Assembly: GCA_016870795.1 (NCBI GenBank)
Contig: VGAJ01000001.1
Location: 1 to 64,000 of the forward strand
Length of the DNA stretch: 64,000 nt
Reading direction: 5' to 3'
Source: Actinomycetota bacterium
GTDB taxonomy: Bacteria; Actinomycetota; Actinomycetes; Nanopelagicales; Nanopelagicaceae
Below, in pieces: positions 7,373 to 16,046 of the stretch (position 1 is its first letter; each line of letters opens with the position of its first letter). The notes under the pieces are model-generated. The model had not been told where the DNA came from. It saw nothing but the letters and a program-made list of their open reading frames with translations, and did no database searches. Made by a program: the position numbers and the translations under genes.

Positions 7373-8605
7373 ATGCTCTCTTGGCCAGATGTCTATATGC
7401 CGCCTGCTTTAGCTGGCATTAATCATCCAACCCTTGCGCTCTTTGATTCTTACAAAGGCAAAAAGGTGGAGATCACAGGGGAGCAAAACTCGATCTACGT
7501 TTGTGGGATTACTCCTTACGATGCAACTCATATGGGCCACGCGGCCACTTATCTGGCCTTTGATCTTGTTTATAGATATTTGAAAGCAAGCGGAAAGAAA
7601 GTTTCATTTGTTGAAAATATAACCGATATCGATGATCCACTTCTAGAACGAGCTGCGCGAGATAGCCAAGATTGGCAAGAGCTCGCCGCATCTCAAATCG
7701 ATCTCTTCCGTGAGGATATGACAGCACTTGCCGTAGTGCCACCAAATGCATATCGCGGCGTTATCGAATCAATGGATGAAATCATTTCGCTCGTTGAGCA
7801 GATGATTGCCACCGGCAAAACCTACGAACTTGAAGGAGATATCTATCTAGATTCGCAGCAAGTCGATGGAGCGATGCAAGATCTACCACTGCCACTTGAG
7901 AAAGCGCTAGTTATCTTTAAAGAGCGAGGGGGCGATCCGGAGAGAGTTGGTAAGAGGCATGCGCTAGATCCACTGCTCTGGAAAGCTAGAAAAGGAGATG
8001 ATCCCTACTGGAGTGCTCCATTTGGAGAAGGAAGACCCGGTTGGCATATTGAGTGCACTGCTATTGCGTTAAAGAATCTTCCAGAAACGAATCCAACTTC
8101 AATAACTTTGCAAGCTGGAGGTTCAGATTTAGTCTTCCCTCATCATTACATGACAGCCCTTCAAGCAAAGGCTCTCACGGGAATTGAGTTTGCAAGCTGC
8201 TATAGCCACGCAGGAATGATCGGCCTAGATGGCGAGAAGATGAGTAAGAGCAAAGGTAATTTAGTTTTCGTATCCACGCTTCGCCAAGATGGTGTTTCTC
8301 CAGCCTTGATCCGTCTTGCTTTGTTTGCAGATAAATACTCAAGTGATCGAATGTGGAGCAAAGAGCTATTAGATAGCGCAGATGTGCTACTAGATAGATT
8401 GCTTAGCGCTATATCAAGGCAAGAAGTTGCTCCGACTAATGAAGTGGTTCAAGAAATTGTAAACGCCCTTGCAGATGATTTAGATACGCCGAGGGTTTTT
8501 GTAGCTCTAAGTAATTGGTGTGCAAGAACTGAAGCAGGCCAAGTTGGAGGAAGCCCTGGTGAGATTTCAAGGGCCCTTGATACCTACCTTGGAATTACTC
8601 TTTAA
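7373..8605 (+). CDS. mshC: Cysteine--GlcN-Ins ligase, mycothiol biosynthesis
   Basis: ATP-dependent ligase that joins cysteine to GlcN-myo-inositol, the penultimate step of mycothiol synthesis in the cytoplasm. The 410-residue protein is a cysteinyl-tRNA synthetase relative: a HIGH-like 'THMGHAATY' follows 'CGITPYDA', 'PFGEGRPGWHIECTA' holds zinc/substrate ligands, and 'KMSKSKGN' starts at residue 289. It lacks the C-terminal anticodon-binding region of CysS, as MshC does. TAGGCT at 7361-7366, six bases before ATG, suggests it has its own leaderless promoter despite following the phosphatase-DUF3090-SCO1664 operon. It shares a TTAA stop overlap with the PAC2 gene. Confidence 0.95.
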   Translation: MLSWPDVYMPPALAGINHPTLALFDSYKGKKVEITGEQNSIYVCGITPYDATHMGHAATYLAFDLVYRYLKASGKKVSFVENITDIDDPLLERAARDSQDWQELAASQIDLFREDMTALAVVPPNAYRGVIESMDEIISLVEQMIATGKTYELEGDIYLDSQQVDGAMQDLPLPLEKALVIFKERGGDPERVGKRHALDPLLWKARKGDDPYWSAPFGEGRPGWHIECTAIALKNLPETNPTSITLQAGGSDLVFPHHYMTALQAKALTGIEFASCYSHAGMIGLDGEKMSKSKGNLVFVSTLRQDGVSPALIRLALFADKYSSDRMWSKELLDSADVLLDRLLSAISRQEVAPTNEVVQEIVNALADDLDTPRVFVALSNWCARTEAGQVGGSPGEISRALDTYLGITL

Positions 8606-9447
8606 ATTCCAGGATTCCTTCGCAGGAATCGCTCAACCTCTCTAGCGATACTCTCGCCAGAAATTTCCGGTAGCTCTGCTGAATCTTTTGAACTCTCAAG
8701 TTGTCTTACATAATCGCCAACCTCTGCATCATCTGCTGCCATTTGATCTACTTGTGCTTCCCAGAGTTTTGCTCTCTCTGGGAGGTCACCTTGAGGAAGG
8801 GAAACTTCAAGAAAATCCTCCAAAGCATTAATAAGTGCTAGCGCCGCCTTTGGACAAGGGGGAGTGGCAACGTAATGTGGAACTGCAGCCCAGAGAGATA
8901 TTGCATCAATCTCTCTTCTATAAGCGCCATCTTGAAGAACCCCGATAATTCCAGTTGGACCCTCATACTTTGAAATCTCTAGGCCAAAACGTTCCGAGAC
9001 TTCTGGGTGTGCCCCGCTTATCGCGACATTAAATGGACGCGAGTGCGGAGTATCTGCAAGGAGCGCGCCAATGGAGATAATCATTGAGACTTCATAATCA
9101 TCTGCAAGATCTAATAGATCTGCAATAAAACTCTTCCAGCGCATTGAAGGCTCTACGCCTCTCACAATCAAGAAGTCATTAGCGAGAGTTGGCGAACTAA
9201 CCGCATAGACAATAGTTCCGGGCCAGATAATCTCTCTGATATTGCTCTCATCGATTTTTATATGTGGTCGATTGACCTGAAAGTCGTAATATTCCTCGCT
9301 ATCTACAACAGCGATTTGTTGATGTGACCAAATGGTCAAAAGATGGGCTATTGCAGATGTTGCAGACTCAGCAGCATCATTCCAGCCTTCAAAAGCAGCG
9401 ATAAGAATGGGGCTTCTTAGGTTAAAGGAGCTCTCACTGAGATGCAT
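8602..9447 (-). CDS. PAC2 family protein
   Basis: 281-residue protein of the PAC2 (proteasome assembly chaperone 2-like) family, recognisable by 'LIAAFEGWNDAAESATSAI', 'IGALLADTPHSRP' and 'GIIGVLQDGA'. Bacterial members are common in actinobacteria near mshC and metH, but their function has not been defined. ATG at 9447 follows TAGGCT (9459-9454) with a six-base gap, a leaderless start. It is divergent from metH across only 28 bases, and its stop overlaps that of mshC. No proteasome genes occur in this window, so an assembly role is doubtful here. Confidence 0.88.
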   Translation of the reverse strand: MHLSESSFNLRSPILIAAFEGWNDAAESATSAIAHLLTIWSHQQIAVVDSEEYYDFQVNRPHIKIDESNIREIIWPGTIVYAVSSPTLANDFLIVRGVEPSMRWKSFIADLLDLADDYEVSMIISIGALLADTPHSRPFNVAISGAHPEVSERFGLEISKYEGPTGIIGVLQDGAYRREIDAISLWAAVPHYVATPPCPKAALALINALEDFLEVSLPQGDLPERAKLWEAQVDQMAADDAEVGDYVRQLESSKDSAELPEISGESIAREVERFLRRNPGI

Positions 9448-9453
9448 ATGCAG

Positions 9454-9468
9454 AGCCTACGATAAACT
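9454..9468. promoter_or_regulatory. Back-to-back leaderless promoters for PAC2 and metH
   Basis: The 28-base gap (9448-9475) holds two -10 boxes facing apart. TAGGCT (9459-9454, minus) is six bases from the PAC2 ATG, and TAAACT (9463-9468, plus) is seven bases from the metH GTG. With normal 17-base spacing both -35 regions would fall at or inside the opposite gene's start. No cobalamin riboswitch fits here. Confidence 0.6.
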
Positions 9469-9475
9469 CCCTTAA

Positions 9476-12400
9476 GTGAGCGCATCGAAAATTAAAGAGG
9501 CTAGTTCGCTCCGTCTTGCCCTTGGGAAAAGGGTAGTAATCGCAGATGGCGCCATGGGAACCATGATCCAGAGCGCTAACCCCTCTCTTGATGATTTTCA
9601 AGGACTTGAGGGCTGTAATGAGGTTTTAAACATTACCCGTCCAGAGTTAATCGCAGATATTCACAGGCAATATTTTAGTGCAGGAGTAGATGCAGTTGAG
9701 ACAAATACTTTTGGCGCCAATCTGGCTAATTTAGGTGAATATGACATTCCAGAGAGAATCTATGAGTTAGCCGAAGCAGGCGCTCGTATCGCTAGAGGCG
9801 TTGCAGATGAATTCACCATTTCAAGCGGTGAACCTAGATGGGTTCTAGGATCCCTTGGCCCTGGAACAAAACTTCCAACTCTTGGACACGCCACATATGA
9901 AGATCTTCGTGCTGCATATCAAGAAGCATCTCGGGGTCTTATTAATGGAGGATCAGATGCGCTACTAATTGAAACGACTCAAGATCTTCTCCAGGCAAAA
10001 GCTGCCGTTAATGGCGCTAGAGCAGCCGTTGATGATTGCGATAAAGACATTTTAATTATTGCTCAAGTCACTGTTGAAACAACTGGAACCATGCTCCTTG
10101 GATCTGAGATATCTGCCGCTCTATCTTCTCTCCAATCTTTAGGTGTTGACTTAATTGGAATGAATTGCGCAACGGGACCTGCTGAGATGAGCGAGCATTT
10201 AAGAACTTTAAGTAAGTGCAGCCCGATTGGCATTTCTGTTATGCCTAATGCAGGCCTTCCCATCTTGAAAGATGGTGGCGCTTATTACCCTCTTGGCCCA
10301 GATGAACTAGCTATCTCACTGGATCAATTTGTTAAAGATTACTCTGTTGGCCTTATCGGAGGTTGCTGCGGAACTACTCCTGAGCACCTTGCAGCGGTAG
10401 TAAGAAAAGTGCATGGAACTGCATTGAAAGAGAGAGCTTTTACCGACGAAGCCGGCGCATCATCGCTCTATCAATTTGTGCCATTTCGACAGCAGAACAC
10501 CTATCTCGCAATTGGCGAACGAACAAATGCCAATGGTTCAAGGGCCTTTAGAGATGCTCTTCTTGCAGAAGATTGGCAGAAGTGCGTCGATATCGCCAAA
10601 GATCAGGTTAGAGAAGGTGCTCATATGCTTGATCTCTCGGTCGATTATGTCGGCAGAGATGGCGTTAAAGATATGCGCGAGCTCGCCTCAAGATTTGCAA
10701 CAGCAACGACGCTTCCCATTGTCCTAGATTCGACAGAGCCAGCAGTAATTAAGGCTGGTCTTGAATCTCTTGGCGGGCGATGTGTAATCAACTCGGTCAA
10801 CTATGAAGATGGAGATGGTCCTGATTCTAGATTTGCAAGAATTATGCCTATTGCAAAAGAACATGGTGCAGCTCTTATCGCTCTAACAATTGATGAGGAA
10901 GGTCAAGCACGAAGCGCAGAATGGAAATTGCGAGTTGCTCGTCGTTTGATAAAGGATCTTAATGAAAAGTGGGGGATTAAAACCTCCGATATCATCATAG
11001 ATTGCTTAACTTTTCCCATTGCTACCGGACAAGAGGAGACCCGTAAAGACGGCCTTGAAACTATTAATGCTATTGCGCAACTAAAGAAAGAGTTCCCGCA
11101 GGTTCAGACCACACTTGGAATTAGTAATGTTTCCTTTGGGCTAAATCCAGCCGCCCGCATCGTTCTAAACTCAGTATTTCTTGCAGAAGCTGTTAAGGCT
11201 GGTCTTGATAGCGCAATTGTGCACCCGTCAAAGATCTCTCCTATCTCTCGAATCCCTGAGGAACAAAGAGAAGTGGCGTTTGATCTGATCTATGACAAGC
11301 GAAAATTTGAAGGCGATGACTGCGTCTATGACCCTCTATCAAAGCTTCTAGAGCTCTTTGCCGGTGTTGAGGTCGCCTCAACTCGTCAATCAAGAGCTGC
11401 CGAACTTGCAGCTCTTCCGGTAGAGCAACGTCTAGTAAGAAGAATTATCGATGGCGAGAAAGCTGGACTTGATGCAGATCTTGATCAAGCGCGCCTTGGC
11501 GGCATCGCCCCACTTGCAATTATTAACGATTATCTCCTTGACGGAATGAAAGAGGTGGGAGAGCTCTTTGGAAGAGGCGAGATGCAGCTTCCCTTTGTCC
11601 TTCAATCTGCTGAAGTCATGAAGAGCGCAGTTGCCTTGCTCGAGCCTCACATGGAGAAGAGCGATGCAAGTGATCGCGGATCTATTCTTCTTGCCACCGT
11701 AAAAGGCGATGTCCATGACATTGGGAAGAATTTGGTAGACATCATCTTGACCAATAATGGTTATCGCGTGGTAAATATTGGAATTAAGCAGACTATCAAT
11801 CAGATAATCGATGCGGCTCAGCAATCTTCAATCGATGTTATTGGCATGAGCGGCCTTTTAGTTAAGTCTACGGTAATAATGAAGGAGAATCTAGAAGAGC
11901 TTGAAAGAAGAGGTCTGGCAGAGAAGTGGCCGGTAATTCTTGGTGGAGCTGCTCTTACTAGAACCTTTGTTGAAAAAGATCTAGCAGAGGCATTCCCAGG
12001 TACGGTTCGATATGCAAGAGATGCCTTTGAGGGCCTCTCGCTAATGGACACCATGATGGGAGTTAAGAAAGGTGTTGAAGGAGTTTCGCTTCCACCTCTC
12101 AAGGAGCGACGAACTAGAGTCACATCAATTGATGCGCCGCTTACAACTGATACAACAAGAAGTGATGTGGCATCTGATAACCAAGTGCCTAAAGTGCCAT
12201 TCTTTGGCTCTCGGGTGGTCAAAGGAATCGCTTTGGCTGATTACAGTTCAATGCTTGATGAGCGAGCACTTTATGTTGGCCAATGGGGTCTTAAATCCGA
12301 GCGCGGAAAATATGAAGAGATGGTCGAAAATCAGGGAAGACCAAGGCTTCGCTCTCTGCTAAATGATGCAGTCTCTCAAGGATGGATCAATGCAGCCGTC

Positions 12401-12979
12401 GTATATGGATATTTTCCTTGCTATAGCGAGGGTAATGATTTAGTTATCTTGAATCATGAGGGGGACAAGAAAGATAGTGAGAGGCTTCGATTCACTTTCC
12501 CCCGTCAAAGGAGAGATAGAAGGCTCTGCTTAAGTGATTTCTTCAAGAGCAAAGAATCGGGGCAGATTGATGTTGTTGCTTTCCATGTTGTCACCATGGG
12601 GCAATCTGTTAGCCAGGCAACTGCAAAGCTCTTTGAAGCCAATGAATATCGAGAGTATCTAGAACTCCATGGGCTAAGTGTTCAACTAACAGAGGCACTT
12701 GCTGAACACTGGCATGCACGTATTAGATCTGAACTTGGTTTTGCTAGTGATGATAGTAGGGAGCTCTCTGAGATTCTCGATCAAGGCTATCGCGGCTCTA
12801 GATATAGTTTTGGTTATCCAGCTTGTCCAGATCTTGGCGCACAAGTTCAACTCTGTGAATTATTAGAGCCAGAGCGAATTGGCGTTGAGCTATCCGAGGA
12901 ATTTCAATTACATCCTGAACAGAGCACCTCGGCGATAATCGTTCATCATCCAGAGGCAAAGTACTTCAATGCCAATTAA
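9476..12979 (+). CDS. metH: Cobalamin-dependent methionine synthase
   Basis: Transfers a methyl group from 5-methyl-THF via methylcobalamin to homocysteine. The 1167-residue protein has all four modules. The homocysteine domain has zinc ligands C231 ('GMNCATGP') and C297/C298 ('GGCCGTTPEH'). The pterin-binding domain starts near 345 ('IGERTNANGS'). The B12-binding domain carries the axial His H747 in 'GDVHDIGKN', plus 'GMSGLLVKSTVIM'. The C-terminal AdoMet-dependent reactivation domain ends with 'GYPACPDL'. GTG start at 9476 with TAAACT seven bases upstream; leaderless, so no B12 riboswitch leader. Overlaps the HAD gene by 11 bases. Confidence 0.97.
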   Translation: MSASKIKEASSLRLALGKRVVIADGAMGTMIQSANPSLDDFQGLEGCNEVLNITRPELIADIHRQYFSAGVDAVETNTFGANLANLGEYDIPERIYELAEAGARIARGVADEFTISSGEPRWVLGSLGPGTKLPTLGHATYEDLRAAYQEASRGLINGGSDALLIETTQDLLQAKAAVNGARAAVDDCDKDILIIAQVTVETTGTMLLGSEISAALSSLQSLGVDLIGMNCATGPAEMSEHLRTLSKCSPIGISVMPNAGLPILKDGGAYYPLGPDELAISLDQFVKDYSVGLIGGCCGTTPEHLAAVVRKVHGTALKERAFTDEAGASSLYQFVPFRQQNTYLAIGERTNANGSRAFRDALLAEDWQKCVDIAKDQVREGAHMLDLSVDYVGRDGVKDMRELASRFATATTLPIVLDSTEPAVIKAGLESLGGRCVINSVNYEDGDGPDSRFARIMPIAKEHGAALIALTIDEEGQARSAEWKLRVARRLIKDLNEKWGIKTSDIIIDCLTFPIATGQEETRKDGLETINAIAQLKKEFPQVQTTLGISNVSFGLNPAARIVLNSVFLAEAVKAGLDSAIVHPSKISPISRIPEEQREVAFDLIYDKRKFEGDDCVYDPLSKLLELFAGVEVASTRQSRAAELAALPVEQRLVRRIIDGEKAGLDADLDQARLGGIAPLAIINDYLLDGMKEVGELFGRGEMQLPFVLQSAEVMKSAVALLEPHMEKSDASDRGSILLATVKGDVHDIGKNLVDIILTNNGYRVVNIGIKQTINQIIDAAQQSSIDVIGMSGLLVKSTVIMKENLEELERRGLAEKWPVILGGAALTRTFVEKDLAEAFPGTVRYARDAFEGLSLMDTMMGVKKGVEGVSLPPLKERRTRVTSIDAPLTTDTTRSDVASDNQVPKVPFFGSRVVKGIALADYSSMLDERALYVGQWGLKSERGKYEEMVENQGRPRLRSLLNDAVSQGWINAAVVYGYFPCYSEGNDLVILNHEGDKKDSERLRFTFPRQRRDRRLCLSDFFKSKESGQIDVVAFHVVTMGQSVSQATAKLFEANEYREYLELHGLSVQLTEALAEHWHARIRSELGFASDDSRELSEILDQGYRGSRYSFGYPACPDLGAQVQLCELLEPERIGVELSEEFQLHPEQSTSAIIVHHPEAKYFNAN

Positions 12980-13661
12980 CGAGTTTCCTTTTAAAGCAGT
13001 CTTATGGGATATGGATGGAACTCTAATAGATAGTGAACCAATTTGGATTGGTGAAGAGCGAAGGATTATGGAATCTCTTGGAGCAACTTGGAATGATGAA
13101 GATGCGCTCTACTGCATAGGTGGACCAATGGCACGTGTAGATGCCTATATGCGCTCCAAGTTGCCGGAGAAAAGACGTGAGGAGTTTGGCGAATATGCGC
13201 TTACAAAGATCCTTCTTGAATCGATGGCAGAGAGATTAAAGCAAAAAGTAGCTTTTGCGCCAGGTGCTAAAGCTTTGATTGAGCAGATGAATAAAGCAAA
13301 GATTCCAATGGCACTTGTTACAGCATCTAATAGAGCGATTATGGAAGGCGCTTTGGCAAGTATCGGAAAGCACTATTTCAGAACCACAATCTCAGATAAT
13401 GATGTTGAAAAATCTAAACCGGATCCACAGGGTTATCAATTAGCTGCCAATAGAATCGGCGTGCCTATCGAAGATTGTTTGATAATCGAGGATTCAATAA
13501 CTGGAGCGACGGCCGCAATTGCATCGGGAGCTTATCTGTTAGGCGTCACTCACTCAGGACCACTTCCGATGGATGAGAAAGTTTGCCACGTTGAAAACTT
13601 GATTGATTTAGAGCTATCAGGGATAGTTGAACTCTTTCAACCACTACTAGTAAAGAATTGA
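12969..13661 (+). CDS. HAD-superfamily hydrolase (beta-phosphoglucomutase-like)
   Basis: 230-residue HAD phosphatase. Motif I 'LWDMDGTLIDSEPIW' (nucleophile and acid Asp pair) is near residue 13, motif II Thr/Ser in 'ALVTASNR', motif III Lys in 'KSKPDPQGYQLAA', and motif IV in 'IIEDSITGATAAIASG'. An alpha-helical cap between motifs I and II places it in the PGM/phosphonatase-like subgroup. Substrate not predictable. It starts inside the last codons of metH (11-base overlap) and is followed by trmI after 7 bases, so the three appear cotranscribed. Confidence 0.88.
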   Translation: MPINEFPFKAVLWDMDGTLIDSEPIWIGEERRIMESLGATWNDEDALYCIGGPMARVDAYMRSKLPEKRREEFGEYALTKILLESMAERLKQKVAFAPGAKALIEQMNKAKIPMALVTASNRAIMEGALASIGKHYFRTTISDNDVEKSKPDPQGYQLAANRIGVPIEDCLIIEDSITGATAAIASGAYLLGVTHSGPLPMDEKVCHVENLIDLELSGIVELFQPLLVKN

Positions 13662-13668
13662 TGAGTAA

Positions 13669-14529
13669 ATGCAAGTTATAGGTTCAGGACCGTTCAAAGA
13701 GGGCGACCGGGTTCAATTGACCGATAGCAAGGGAAAGATGTACTCCCTCTATCTTTCAAAAGGTGGTCAATGGCACTCTCATAAAGGTTGGATTAATCAC
13801 GACTCCATCATCGGAGTAAGTGAGGGAACAACTCTTCTTAGTAGTAGTGGAACTCAGTATCAGGCTATGCGTCCGCTTCTCAATGACTATCTGCTCTCAA
13901 TGCCAAGAGGTGCAACGATTATCTATCCAAAGGATTCAGCGGTCATCGTTGGATATGCCGATATTTTTCCGGGAGCAAAGGTTTTGGAAGCTGGCGCAGG
14001 AAGTGGCGCTTTATCAATCTCACTTCTTAGAGCGATTGGCCAGAACGGGCAACTAACTTCCTACGAGGCCAGAGATGAGTTTCTGGAAAATGCTAAGAGC
14101 AATGTTAAGAATTACTTTGGAGAGCTACCTAATGCTTGGAAACTCATTCACGGCAGGGTTGAAGAAGCGCAATTTTCAGGGCAATTCGATCGAGTTATCT
14201 TTGACATGCTTGCTCCTTGGGATTGTTTAGAGAGCGCGTTTCAAGCTTTAATTCCAGGAGGAGTGCTTTGTTGCTATGTGGCAACAACTACTCAGCTTTC
14301 AAAGACAGCAGAGGCGCTAAAGGCCCGCGGTGATTTCTCAGAGCCAGAGAGTTTTGAAACTCTTCTTAGGTCTTGGCATCATGAAGGCCTGGCTGTTAGA
14401 CCGATGCACTCCATGAATGCTCACACCGGCTTTTTACTCTTTACTAGAAAATTGGCAGCGGGAAATGCGCCAATTAGAAGAAAGCGTAGACCTAGTAAGT
14501 CAGCTAGCGATTTAGTTGATGAGGCTTAA
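13669..14529 (+). CDS. trmI: tRNA (adenine-58-N1)-methyltransferase
   Basis: SAM-dependent enzyme that makes m1A58 in the T-loop of tRNAs, usually as a tetramer. The 286-residue protein has the N-terminal beta domain of TrmI/Rv2118c-type enzymes, then 'PRGATIIYPKDSAVIVGYAD', the SAM motif 'VLEAGAGSGALSISLL' (about residues 105-120) and 'VIFDMLAPWDCLE'. The C-terminus is Arg/Lys-rich. Its TAA overlaps the TAA of the convergent FKBP gene in a TTAA tetranucleotide. In many actinobacteria the Pup-proteasome cluster lies between trmI and pafB; here it does not. Confidence 0.93.
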   Translation: MQVIGSGPFKEGDRVQLTDSKGKMYSLYLSKGGQWHSHKGWINHDSIIGVSEGTTLLSSSGTQYQAMRPLLNDYLLSMPRGATIIYPKDSAVIVGYADIFPGAKVLEAGAGSGALSISLLRAIGQNGQLTSYEARDEFLENAKSNVKNYFGELPNAWKLIHGRVEEAQFSGQFDRVIFDMLAPWDCLESAFQALIPGGVLCCYVATTTQLSKTAEALKARGDFSEPESFETLLRSWHHEGLAVRPMHSMNAHTGFLLFTRKLAAGNAPIRRKRRPSKSASDLVDEA

Positions 14530-15050
14530 GCAACATCAATTAAGTCAACAACGAAGATCAGTGTTTCATTTGGCGCAATTGGTCCGCCACCAGCTGCTCC
14601 ATAACCTAGATCCGGCGGGATAACTAGAAGACGTCTTCCGCCAACTGCCATTCCAGGAATGCCTTGTTGCCAACCAAGAATTACTCCACTCAATGGAAAT
14701 TGCGCAGGCTCCCCGCTCCAGGAAGATTCGACGATTTCCCCTGTTGACCAAGCCATAAGGGTGTAATGAACTGTCAGAGTCGAATCTGCGCCGGCAACTT
14801 TTCCTGAGCCGACAATTACATCTTCTGTAACAAGAGTTGTTGGAGGAGTACCGTTAGGTGAGGAGATTGTGGGAGCTACGCCAGCTTCAGCACTTACCTC
14901 TACATACTGATTAGACAAGTTTCCTCCTGTTGATTGATTGCCTTGACCCCTTGGTCCATCTGATGGAGCCCCGCCATCTGTGGTGCAGGCAGTAAGAGAA
15001 ATTAGAAGGGTAAGACTTGAGAGAATTACGATTATTCGGCTTGGTTTCAT
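14526..15050 (-). CDS. FKBP-type peptidyl-prolyl isomerase lipoprotein
   Basis: 174-residue secreted prolyl isomerase. It has a signal peptide with lipobox 'LTAC' (Cys about residue 22), a Gly/Ser/Thr/Asn-rich linker, then one FKBP domain from about residue 75 ('SGKVAGADSTLTVHYTL', 'GWQQGIPGMAVGGRRLLVIPPDLGYG'). It is predicted to be anchored to the outer face of the membrane and helps fold exported proteins. FKBP genes are common at this site beside pafB. ATG 15050 follows TAGGCT (15062-15057) by six bases: leaderless. The lipidated Cys could be a substrate for the Lnt homologue at 22303. Confidence 0.92.
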   Translation of the reverse strand: MKPSRIIVILSSLTLLISLTACTTDGGAPSDGPRGQGNQSTGGNLSNQYVEVSAEAGVAPTISSPNGTPPTTLVTEDVIVGSGKVAGADSTLTVHYTLMAWSTGEIVESSWSGEPAQFPLSGVILGWQQGIPGMAVGGRRLLVIPPDLGYGAAGGGPIAPNETLIFVVDLIDVA

Positions 15051-15095
15051 GGTCCAAGCCTACCAATTAGCACCGAGCGCGCTAATCTCATCTCT

Positions 15096-16046
15096 ATGTC
15101 GAGTGCTAAAACCGAGCGTTTAGTCAATCTTACGATGGCTTTGCTCGCTACCTCACGCTATATGCAAAAGAGTGAAGTCTTTAGAAAAGTTGCTGGCTAT
15201 AGCGGAACTCAAGAAACTAGAGAGCGAATGTTTGAACGCGATAAGGATGATTTAAGAGCCCTTGGAATTGCGATTGAAGTCGCCTCTGCAGACCCGCTCT
15301 TTGAAGATGAGCCGGGTTATCGAATAAAACCTGAAACTTATCAAATGCCGATCAAATCATTTACTCCAGCAGAGATTGGGATTCTCTCTACCGCACTTGG
15401 CCTTTGGCTAGATAGTAGTTTGGAAGATATTGCAATGGGCGCTGTAAGAAGAGTTAATTCGACCGCCCTTCTTGATCCTGCACTTGAAATCAATTCACTT
15501 CGTACATTGAATTTTTCAGCTGAAGGGCTCCTTGATGTAACCAAGGCCCTTGCCAATAGATCAGAAATTGCCTTCTCCTATCGCAAGGCAGGGGCTGCTA
15601 AATCAGAAGACCGCCGTGTGAATCCCTTGGGATTAAGTGCTTGGAAGGGGCAGTGGTATTTGGTTGGGGAAGATTTGGATCGAAGCGATATCCGCACATT
15701 TAACTTCTCACGAATCAGCTCCAAGATAGATATCTCAAAGAAGCGCGATATGTATGAAATACCATCTGATTTCAACATTAAAGATTATTTGATCATGCAT
15801 AACGCCGAAGGTATCGAGATTAGAGCGAAGGTTAAAAAAGCCCAAGCGGAAGCCCTTCGAGCAAAGGCCCTTGAAATGAAAAACTTTGATGAAGAGTGGG
15901 ATGAGATCTCCTACCGAAGCGAGTCAAGTGCTGCTGCCCTCCAAGAGGCGCTCTGGTATTGCGATAGTTTAATTATTGAGCAACCAGAGGGATTAAGGTC
16001 TTTAGTTGTTGCGTCACTAGAGAAAGTAGCGAAATCTCATGGTTGA
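15096..16046 (+). CDS. pafB: WYL-domain transcriptional regulator PafB
   Basis: 316-residue protein with an N-terminal winged helix ('RLVNLTMALLATSRYMQKSEV') and a WYL domain (about 140-230, 'RRVNPLGLSAWKGQWYLVGED'). In mycobacteria PafB and PafC form the activator of the LexA-independent DNA-damage response and recognise a RecA-NDp type promoter. Start ATG 15096 is supported by TAATCT at 15083-15088 with a seven-base gap, a leaderless arrangement. It overlaps pafC by 8 bases, consistent with the obligate PafBC partnership. Despite the name it is not itself part of the proteasome. Confidence 0.93.
   Translation: MSSAKTERLVNLTMALLATSRYMQKSEVFRKVAGYSGTQETRERMFERDKDDLRALGIAIEVASADPLFEDEPGYRIKPETYQMPIKSFTPAEIGILSTALGLWLDSSLEDIAMGAVRRVNSTALLDPALEINSLRTLNFSAEGLLDVTKALANRSEIAFSYRKAGAAKSEDRRVNPLGLSAWKGQWYLVGEDLDRSDIRTFNFSRISSKIDISKKRDMYEIPSDFNIKDYLIMHNAEGIEIRAKVKKAQAEALRAKALEMKNFDEEWDEISYRSESSAAALQEALWYCDSLIIEQPEGLRSLVVASLEKVAKSHG

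Noticed and set aside
9448-9475. Cobalamin riboswitch before metH
   Set aside because: Only 28 bases are available and the promoter -10 is seven bases from the start codon.
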